Shown here in pieces: positions 1-3,929 of a stretch of 7,733 bases of DNA (positions within the stretch are counted from its first letter, which is position 1; every line of letters starts with the position of its first letter). The notes below the pieces were generated by a model. The model worked only from the letters and a program-made list of their open reading frames with translations, was not told where the DNA came from and did no database searches. The position numbers and the translations under genes were made by a program. Source of the stretch: an uncultured Veillonella sp. Lineage in GTDB: Bacteria; Bacillota; Negativicutes; Veillonellales; Veillonellaceae. The DNA lies in contig NZ_UQYC01000074.1 of NCBI RefSeq assembly GCF_900545205.1, positions 1-7,733 on the forward strand, read 5' to 3'.

Positions 1-83
1 TCATTATTTGTTGTCGTTACATTTAAGTAACTTTGAATTATGGTTGGTTTTGACTATGTCAAAACCCGCACTCTGGCATATGT

Positions 84-99
84 TCAATCATATGATTGA
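84..99. repeat. Perfect 16-bp palindrome in the putative rRNA leader
   Basis: TCAATCATATGATTGA is a perfect inverted repeat with 8-base arms and no spacer. The flanking bases do not extend it. It lies about 12 bases downstream of the boxA-like sequence on the minus strand. In RNA it could fold only as a hairpin with its central bases open. As DNA it could be a dimeric protein-binding site. No function can be assigned. Confidence 0.5.
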
Positions 100-110
100 T
101 TACCTATCAT

Positions 111-130
111 TGTTCAGTTTTCAAAGATCT
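111..130 (-). promoter_or_regulatory. boxA-like antitermination sequence of an rRNA leader
   Basis: On the minus strand this reads AGATCTTTGAAAACTGAACA. The core CTTTGAAAACTGAACA is a familiar sequence in Firmicute rRNA leaders and spacers, where boxA recruits the NusB/NusE antitermination factors to the nascent RNA. It lies roughly 30 bases downstream of the expected start of the 164-192 promoter, as expected for a leader. The identification rests on recognising the sequence, not on alignment. Confidence 0.55.
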
Positions 131-163
131 GTTACGTTAGTTCTAAGCCCTAACGACTTGTAT

Positions 164-192
164 AGTATATCAATCTAATCTTAAATCGTCAA
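164..192 (-). promoter_or_regulatory. Strong vegetative promoter, probably of an rRNA operon
   Basis: On the minus strand the -35 box is TTGACG (187-192) and the -10 box is TATACT (164-169), separated by exactly 17 bases. Each box differs from consensus at one position. The region just upstream (193-240) is very rich in A and T runs, as in UP elements that bind the alpha subunit C-terminal domain at rRNA promoters. Transcription should start near 157 and run off the left edge. The tRNA terminator at 277-306 separates it from the tRNA unit upstream. Confidence 0.75.
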
Positions 193-276
193 CCTCTTTT
201 TCAAAGATTTTTTCAACTTATTTTTGATTGATTTTATACATACAATCATAACCAAATACTCTATGAATAGAGATAG

Positions 277-306
277 AAAACTCACAAACCGAAGTTTGTG
301 AGTTTT
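277..306 (-). terminator. Rho-independent terminator of the tRNA unit
   Basis: This is a perfect 13-bp inverted repeat (arms 277-289 and 294-306) around a 4-base loop. On the minus strand the loop and its closing pair read C(TTCG)G, the very stable UUCG tetraloop. The 3' arm ends in TTTT and is followed by CTATCTCTATT. It starts 4 bases after the encoded CCA of tRNA-Lys and is the evident end of the tRNA transcript. The stem is also flanked by AAAA on the other side, so some activity in the opposite direction is possible, but the loop chemistry favours the minus strand. Confidence 0.87.
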
Positions 307-310
307 AATT

Positions 311-386
311 TGGTGACTCACCCGCGACTCGAACGCGGGACACCCTGATTAAAAGTCAGGTGCTCTGCCAACTGAGCTAGTGAGTC
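311..386 (-). tRNA. tRNA-Lys, anticodon TTT
   Basis: A complete cloverleaf is visible. The acceptor stem GACTCAC pairs with GTGAGTC. The D arm is GCTC/GAGC with an AGTTGGCA loop. The anticodon stem CCTGA/TCAGG encloses CTTTTAA, placing anticodon TTT at 351-353. The T arm is CCGCG/CGCGG around TTCGAGT. The discriminator is A, and the CCA tail is encoded at 311-313. It reads lysine AAA and AAG codons. It is the last of three tRNA genes, 4 bases after tRNA-Gln and 4 bases before the terminator. Confidence 0.97.
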
Positions 387-390
387 ATGT

Positions 391-465
391 TGGCAGGGGT
401 GGCTGGGATCGAACCAGCGCATAACGGAGTCAAAGTCCGTTGCCTTACCACTTGGCGACACCCCT
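391..465 (-). tRNA. tRNA-Gln, anticodon TTG
   Basis: A complete cloverleaf is visible. The acceptor stem AGGGGTG pairs with CACCCCT. The D arm is GCC/GGC. The anticodon stem ACGGA/TCCGT encloses CTTTGAC, placing anticodon TTG at 431-433. The T arm is GCTGG/CCAGC around TTCGATC. The discriminator is G, and the CCA tail is encoded at 391-393. It reads glutamine CAA, and CAG by wobble. It is the middle gene of the three, separated from tRNA-His by 24 bases and from tRNA-Lys by 4. Confidence 0.97.
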
Positions 466-489
466 ACAGTGATTATGATGTGTAGGTTA

Positions 490-566
490 TGGGGTGAGTA
501 GTGGGGATCGAACCCACGCGTAACGGAGCCACAATCCGCCGTGTTAACCGCTTCACCATACCCACC
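490..566 (-). tRNA. tRNA-His, anticodon GTG, with encoded extra 5' G
   Basis: The acceptor stem GTGGGTA pairs with TACTCAC, with one G-T wobble. The anticodon stem GCGGA/TCCGT encloses TTGTGGC, placing anticodon GTG at 530-532. The T arm is GTGGG/CCCAC around TTCGATC. The base before position 1 is G (566) and faces discriminator C73 (493). This is the G-1:C73 pair that histidyl-tRNA synthetase recognises, so the start is set at 566. CCA is encoded at 490-492. It is the first gene of the unit, about 35 bases after the expected transcript start. Confidence 0.96.
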
Positions 567-579
567 ACCTTGTAGGTAT

Positions 580-596
580 CGAAGACGTTGTCTTCG
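580..596 (-). other. Hairpin at the very 5' end of the tRNA transcript
   Basis: A perfect 7-bp inverted repeat (CGAAGAC at 580-586, GTCTTCG at 590-596) surrounds a 3-base loop. It lies only a few bases after the predicted start of the tRNA-His transcript and 14 bases before the mature tRNA. It has no T run, so it is not a terminator. It may protect the 5' end, shape the leader that RNase P removes, or be a DNA-binding site overlapping early transcription. Only the repeat is certain. Confidence 0.4.
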
Positions 597-607
597 TAAC
601 AAAGAGA

Positions 608-636
608 ATTATATCTGTTCTAGAGATTTGTGTCAA
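608..636 (-). promoter_or_regulatory. Perfect-consensus vegetative promoter of the tRNA unit
   Basis: On the minus strand TTGACA (631-636) and TATAAT (608-613) are separated by 17 bases: both boxes match consensus at all six positions with the optimal spacer. A/T tracts upstream (about 640-700) could act as an UP element. Transcription should start near 600-601 and read tRNA-His, tRNA-Gln and tRNA-Lys. The strength fits a stable-RNA operon. The speE terminator at 725-764 isolates it from the protein genes upstream. Confidence 0.92.
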
Positions 637-724
637 CACCTTTTTCTCAATTTCATTTAACTTTTACAAATAAAATAAAAAAGTGCGTTATCCCTAATAT
701 AAACTCTTTCTCCTCATAAAATAA

Positions 725-764
725 GGAAGCACATTCATAAGTTATACCTTACGAATGGTGCTCC
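725..764 (-). terminator. Rho-independent terminator after speE
   Basis: The arms 725-741 and 748-764 form a stem of about 16 bp with one bulged base on each side, one wobble pair on the minus-strand RNA and a 6-base loop. On the minus strand it is followed by TTATTTTATG, a T-rich though imperfect run. It begins 17 bases after the speE stop codon and should end the transcript of the long protein-coding row. The rest of 637-781 is A/T-rich and shows no gene. Confidence 0.8.
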
Positions 765-781
765 CCTATTATACATATTAT

Positions 782-1621
782 TTACTTAGTTGGCAAATAG
801 TTTTTTACAAAATTTGGCAAAGCAAATGCAGCCTTTTGAATTTCAGCATTATAGTACTTAGTTTCAAAGTTTTGTTCACGATTTGGTGTCCATGTTAATG
901 GGTCAAATGTTTTGGAACCCAATGTGAAGCAATGCATACCTGCAGGATAAATTGGAATAAATGCAGTATACAAACGCGCAATTGGGAAGTGATTATTTAC
1001 GTAACCAAACACTTTTTCAACAAGCGATTGATGCAACATAGGAGATTCTGTTTGTTGTACAAATAAGCCATCTTTTTTGAGCGCTTTTAATGTATTCTTA
1101 TAGAACTCTTCAGTAAACAAACCTTCACCAGGACCAATTGGGTCGGAGCAGTCTACGATAATTACATCATAGTAATCTTCTGCTTCTGCCATGAAACCAA
1201 TACCATCACCAATTTTTACAGTTAATTTAGGATGGTTTTCAATCATAGCTTTAGCAATAGTTGGTAAATATTGTTTAGCAAGCTCTACAACTTTACCATC
1301 GATTTCAACCATTGTTACTTCTTTAACACAGTCGTGACGTACACATTCTCTAGCTACGCCACCATCACCGCCACCGATGATTAATACACGTTCAGGATTT
1401 GGATGTAAAAACAATGGAACATGACTCATCATTTCATGGTAGATGAACTCTTCACGCTCAGACGTTTGGAATACACCATCTAATGCGAGCATCGTACCGT
1501 ACTCTTTAGATTTAAACACTTCAATTTTTTGGAACTCAGATTCACCAGAGTATAATACCTCTTCTGCTTCAGCGCTAAGACGTAAATGAGGAGTTTGTTC
1601 CTCTGTAATCCATTGACTCAT
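782..1621 (-). CDS. speE: Spermidine synthase (polyamine aminopropyltransferase)
   Basis: This cytosolic enzyme transfers an aminopropyl group from decarboxylated S-adenosylmethionine to putrescine, giving spermidine and methylthioadenosine. The 279 residues are the normal length. A small N-terminal beta domain (about 1-60) precedes a Rossmann methyltransferase-like domain. GGGDGG at 83-88 is the nucleotide-binding loop, E106 and D108 (VEID) bind the ribose side, and D138-G139 follows. D157 and D160 in VDCSDP are the active-site acid pair of the family, and YHEMMSHVPL starts at Y61. The ATG at 1621 is supported by an AGGAGG ribosome binding site (1628-1633). It is the last gene of the row, 82 bases after the preceding gene, with a terminator behind it. 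No speD or putrescine-making gene is in the window. Related aminopropyltransferases can prefer other diamines, so the exact product is not proven. Confidence 0.95.
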   Translation of the reverse strand: MSQWITEEQTPHLRLSAEAEEVLYSGESEFQKIEVFKSKEYGTMLALDGVFQTSEREEFIYHEMMSHVPLFLHPNPERVLIIGGGDGGVARECVRHDCVKEVTMVEIDGKVVELAKQYLPTIAKAMIENHPKLTVKIGDGIGFMAEAEDYYDVIIVDCSDPIGPGEGLFTEEFYKNTLKALKKDGLFVQQTESPMLHQSLVEKVFGYVNNHFPIARLYTAFIPIYPAGMHCFTLGSKTFDPLTWTPNREQNFETKYYNAEIQKAAFALPNFVKNYLPTK

Positions 1622-1647
1622 GTAGTACCTCCTACTTTTATACTACA
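1621..1647 (-). promoter_or_regulatory. Hairpin holding the speE ribosome binding site in its loop
   Basis: An exact inverted repeat, TGTAGTA (1621-1627) and TACTACA (1641-1647), encloses 13 bases that contain the speE AGGAGG (1628-1633). The A of the speE ATG is the last paired base. In mRNA this would present or restrict the ribosome binding site and tie up the start codon edge. The stem is short and A/U-rich, so it is likely to be marginally stable. A regulatory role is inference. Confidence 0.4.
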
Positions 1648-1677
1648 ATACGCACCGCAGATGATTGCGATGCGTAT
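1648..1677 (-). promoter_or_regulatory. 12-bp hairpin in the speE leader
   Basis: The arms 1648-1659 and 1666-1677 pair over 12 bp around a 6-base loop on the minus-strand RNA, with a single U-G wobble. The same site is an A-C mismatch on the plus strand, which suggests the structure is meant for minus-strand RNA. It is not followed by a U run, so it is unlikely to be a simple terminator. It abuts the 1621-1647 hairpin with no spacer. It could stabilise an mRNA end, be a processing site, or form part of a control element for speE. Confidence 0.45.
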
Positions 1678-1703
1678 GTATATTACGTTAATTGCTCTGT
1701 TTC

Positions 1704-2333
1704 TTAATCTTTACGACTAATATAACAGAAACCGCCACCTAAAATAGTGTCTTTCATCCAATTTGCTAACGAGAAATCACGGATTTCACCTTCATCAAAG
1801 ATGCCACAGCGAATATCATCGCCATCCATAAATATCTTGTGAATTGGAACCCAATGCCATGTATAAAGAGCTTTTTCTTTACCCTTATGACGATTCAAAA
1901 ATGCTACAGGCACATCTTGCGCCAATGCATCATGAATAAACTGAGCTGCAGCCTCCACCTCTACACGAGATGCGCAGAACGGAGATACATTCAACATATG
2001 TACATCATAAGATAGGCCTTTATCCTCCAGTAAACGAGTAAGACCACGTTCCATCCATTGAGTTTTATAAACACCACCACCAAAGCGTGGCTTTACATAT
2101 TTCCAAACTAAGTTCATCCGTTCTAAAGCAAGCGTTTGATCGGATGTGGTTTCCAGATCTAATAAGCCATCCCTAAACAGCGAATAACCCAATACTTGTG
2201 ATGCCGACGTGGGACCACAACCAGACAAGCGTTGCCACTCATCAGTGAACCATTCTTGGTCATACCCATATGATGTTTTACCATTTACATCAATATATAG
2301 CCATTCTGGATGTTTAATAGATACATCATTCAT
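1704..2333 (-). CDS. Uncharacterised protein with a papain-like (C39-type) Cys-His motif
   Basis: I do not recognise a named gene. The 209 residues have no signal peptide or membrane segment, so the protein is probably cytosolic. GCGPTSASQVLGY at 38-50 resembles the nucleophile helix of papain-fold and C39-like cysteine peptidases (C39 candidate nucleophile). TWHWVPI at 158-164 gives candidate H160, and D180 in CGIFDEGEI could complete a triad. Known members of this fold cut or form amide bonds; the substrate here is unknown. The ATG at 2333 is 4 bases after the cyclophilin stop and has a GAAGG site (2342-2346) 8 bases upstream, so it is almost surely co-transcribed with that gene. Aromatic-rich segments at 10-35 and 158-161 may line a binding groove. 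The gene is intact; the enzymatic role is inference. Confidence 0.85.
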   Translation of the reverse strand: MNDVSIKHPEWLYIDVNGKTSYGYDQEWFTDEWQRLSGCGPTSASQVLGYSLFRDGLLDLETTSDQTLALERMNLVWKYVKPRFGGGVYKTQWMERGLTRLLEDKGLSYDVHMLNVSPFCASRVEVEAAAQFIHDALAQDVPVAFLNRHKGKEKALYTWHWVPIHKIFMDGDDIRCGIFDEGEIRDFSLANWMKDTILGGGFCYISRKD

Positions 2334-2337
2334 GAGA

Positions 2338-2772
2338 TTAACCTTCGATTACTTCAACAGTTTCCATGATGGCACCTTGGTGAATACCATCAACTACGTC
2401 CATACCTTCGATTACTTTACCGAATACAGTGTGTACACCATCCAAGTGAGGTTGTGGTTCGTATACGATAAAGAATTGGCTACCACCAGTATTAGGACCA
2501 CGGTGAGCCATAGACAATGCACCACGTTCATGTTTATGTGGGTTGCCAATCAATTCATCTTTAATTGTGTAACCAGGGCCACCTGTACCATTGCCATTAG
2601 GACAACCGCCTTGAGCTACGAAGCCAGGAATTACACGGTGGAAACGAAGGCCATTATAGAAACCTTTGTTAATCAAATCAATAAAGTTTTGTACTGTACC
2701 AGGAGCTTCTTTATCAAATAATTCAATTACAATATCGCCGCCGTCAGCCATATGGATTTTTGCTTTTTTCAT
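2338..2772 (-). CDS. Cyclophilin-type peptidyl-prolyl cis-trans isomerase
   Basis: The enzyme speeds cis-trans isomerisation of peptide bonds before proline and helps proteins fold. At 144 residues it is a minimal single-domain bacterial cyclophilin with no signal peptide, hence cytosolic. Active-site residues are recognisable: F44-H45-R46 (catalytic arginine), F51 and Q54 in GFVAQGG, and Q99-F100-F101 in GSQFF, followed by LDGVHTVFG at 110-118. The site equivalent to Trp121 of human cyclophilin A is H109, as in many bacterial members that bind cyclosporin poorly. The ATG at 2772 overlaps the tcdA stop (ATGA), and GGAGG lies 10 bases upstream (2783-2787), so translation is probably coupled. 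Several paralogue names exist for this family, so no symbol is given. Confidence 0.95.
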   Translation of the reverse strand: MKKAKIHMADGGDIVIELFDKEAPGTVQNFIDLINKGFYNGLRFHRVIPGFVAQGGCPNGNGTGGPGYTIKDELIGNPHKHERGALSMAHRGPNTGGSQFFIVYEPQPHLDGVHTVFGKVIEGMDVVDGIHQGAIMETVEVIEG

Positions 2773-3476
2773 TGTTCAGGTACCTCCAAAATTGTACGCA
2801 ACACATGTGCTGCTAATATAAAACCTGCCACTGGTGGCACAAAACTACATGTACCAGGGCTTGTTGCTTCGCCTCGGAATTGTGGTTTTGTCGGTTTTTC
2901 TGTAGAAAATAAAACTAATTGCTTTTTTATGCCCCGTTTTTTGAGCTCCCGACGCATAACGCGCGCCAAAGGACATGTATGAGACTTATTGATATCAGCA
3001 ATCATAAGTTTTTCAGGGTAAAAGCGATTGCCGCCGCCCATACAAGAAATAACAGGGATGCTTTCCCGTTGACACACCTCAATAATATTAAGTTTTGCCG
3101 TTACCATATCGATGGCATCGATTACATAATCAACGTTCAAGCTTTGAATAAATCCAGGGTAATTTTCCTCAGTATACATAATATCATGAGTTTCTATCAC
3201 TACATCTGGATTAATAGAAAGTGCTCGTGCCTTTGCTACCTCTACCTTACGCTCTCCAATTGTGTCATGAGTCGTAATCATTTGGCGATTTAAGTTACTT
3301 GGTGCAATAGAGTCGCCATCGATAAGAACGATGCGTCCCACACCAGCTCGAACTAATACCTCAAGGGCACCGCCACCAACGCCGCCAACACCAAAGAGAG
3401 CCACAGACGTATCTTTTAAGGTTTTGATTTTATCAGGACCAACTAGCCACTCTAAACGAGTTAACATATATTCCAT
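2769..3476 (-). CDS. tcdA: tRNA threonylcarbamoyladenosine dehydratase (ThiF/MoeB/E1-like)
   Basis: TcdA uses ATP to cyclise t6A at position 37 of ANN-decoding tRNAs into the hydantoin form ct6A. The protein has the E1-like Rossmann ATP-binding fold: GVGGVGG at 29-35, then DGDSIAPSNLNRQ at 53-65 with the conserved N63-R64-Q65, and the D119/D123 region (VIDAIDMVTAKLN) before the crossover. HTCPLARVMRRELKKRG (166-182) and SFVPPVAGF (211-219) match the C-terminal part of this subfamily rather than MoeB or ThiF. At 235 residues it is somewhat shorter than the E. coli protein (268 as I recall). The ATG overlaps the preceding stop by one base (TAATG) and its own ribosome site is weak (AGG at 3486-3488), so coupled translation is likely. 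MoeB or another ThiF-family adenylyltransferase is the alternative. Confidence 0.9.
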   Translation of the reverse strand: MEYMLTRLEWLVGPDKIKTLKDTSVALFGVGGVGGGALEVLVRAGVGRIVLIDGDSIAPSNLNRQMITTHDTIGERKVEVAKARALSINPDVVIETHDIMYTEENYPGFIQSLNVDYVIDAIDMVTAKLNIIEVCQRESIPVISCMGGGNRFYPEKLMIADINKSHTCPLARVMRRELKKRGIKKQLVLFSTEKPTKPQFRGEATSPGTCSFVPPVAGFILAAHVLRTILEVPEQ

Positions 3477-3850
3477 TAGTATTTACCTGCTGGAATAATT
3501 TCTGTCCAATACCCGTCTGGATCGGCAATAAAGTAAATGCCCATGTCAGCATTTTCATAAGCTACAACGCCCATCTCTTTATGCTTTTTAAGAGCTGCTT
3601 CGTAGTCATCTACATAAAACGCTAAATGGAATTCATTGTCCCCTAAATTATAAGGGCGATCCCAGTCGCGCAACCATGTAAGTTCTAGTTCATGCGCTGT
3701 GTATGGACTTTTTAAATATACAAGAGTGAAAGCACCACTTGGATCTTCCAAACGGCGAGATTCCTCAAGTAACAAGGCCTCTTTATAGAATGCTAAACTC
3801 TTATCAAGATCCTTAACATTTATATTATTATGAGCAAATGAAAACTTCAT
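3476..3850 (-). CDS. gloA: VOC-family protein, probable glyoxalase I (lactoylglutathione lyase)
   Basis: Glyoxalase I isomerises the thiol adduct of methylglyoxal to a lactoyl-thioester, detoxifying this glycolytic by-product in the cytosol. The 124 residues form two beta-alpha-beta-beta-beta modules. The four metal ligands of bacterial GloA can be placed: H7 (FAHNNINV), E56 (LELTW), H75 (EFHLAFYVD) and E117 (YWTEIIP), with the typical DPDGYW at 110-115. The ATG at 3850 has a very strong AAGGAGG site close upstream (about 3856-3862). It is the first gene after the 79-base gap behind sbcC and overlaps tcdA by one base. The ligand set favours glyoxalase I, but VOC proteins also include isomerases, dioxygenases and resistance proteins, and the thiol cofactor cannot be told from sequence. 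Confidence 0.85.
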   Translation of the reverse strand: MKFSFAHNNINVKDLDKSLAFYKEALLLEESRRLEDPSGAFTLVYLKSPYTAHELELTWLRDWDRPYNLGDNEFHLAFYVDDYEAALKKHKEMGVVAYENADMGIYFIADPDGYWTEIIPAGKY

Positions 3851-3902
3851 AGGACCTCCTTAATTAATTCCAGTATGTTTTTGTAGGAATTCTCCTCTTT
3901 TA

Positions 3903-3911
3903 ATAGTATCA
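3903..3911 (-). promoter_or_regulatory. Possible extended -10 promoter before the glyoxalase gene
   Basis: On the minus strand the sbcC to glyoxalase gap contains TGATACTAT, which fits the extended -10 pattern TGnTAnnnT. No good -35 box lies at the right distance; a TTGTCA at 3916-3921 is only 7 bases away. No terminator is visible after sbcC, so the downstream genes may be read from both an sbcDC transcript and this weak site. Treat it as a candidate only. Confidence 0.25.
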
Positions 3912-3929
3912 CATTTGACAATTCTATAG

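Larger units (their letters stand above)
1..157 (-). other. Probable rRNA operon leader (16S gene expected just left of the window)
   Basis: No protein gene is visible here. Read on the minus strand, the stretch follows a strong promoter (164-192) and contains a boxA-like sequence (111-130), the arrangement of Firmicute rRNA operon leaders. It also holds a 6-bp hairpin (CGTTAG, arms 135-140 and 150-155, 9-base loop) soon after the expected transcript start near 157, and a 16-bp palindrome at 84-99. The leftmost bases read on the minus strand end in CAAATAATGA, which resembles the few bases usually found just before the conserved GAGTTTGATC near the 5' end of 16S rRNA. The 16S gene itself is not in the window, so the assignment is inference. 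Another stable-RNA operon is the main alternative. Confidence 0.55.

Noticed and set aside
233..238. TATAAA on the minus strand as a second upstream rRNA promoter
   Set aside because: No -35 box is found at 16-18 bases. The A/T-rich stretch is better explained as an upstream element of the 164-192 promoter.
259..272. Small inverted repeat CTCTA/TAGAG just past the tRNA terminator
   Set aside because: It is only 5 bp with a 4-base loop and no T run; likely chance in A/T-rich sequence.
318..602. 94-codon open frame on the minus strand across the tRNA cluster
   Set aside because: It is a translation of three tRNA genes and their leader; the cloverleaf structures explain the sequence.
1648..1677. 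Hairpin before speE as a terminator that separates speE from the upstream genes
   Set aside because: The minus-strand sequence after the stem is TGTAGTATAAAAG, without a T run, and no convincing separate speE promoter follows it.
2209..2721. 170-codon open frame on the plus strand
   Set aside because: It lies antisense to the cyclophilin and papain-like genes, has no recognisable domain, and both minus-strand genes are well supported.
2752..3293. Two plus-strand open frames opposite tcdA
   Set aside because: They overlap a clear ThiF/TcdA gene, show no family motif, and have low-complexity composition typical of antisense reading.
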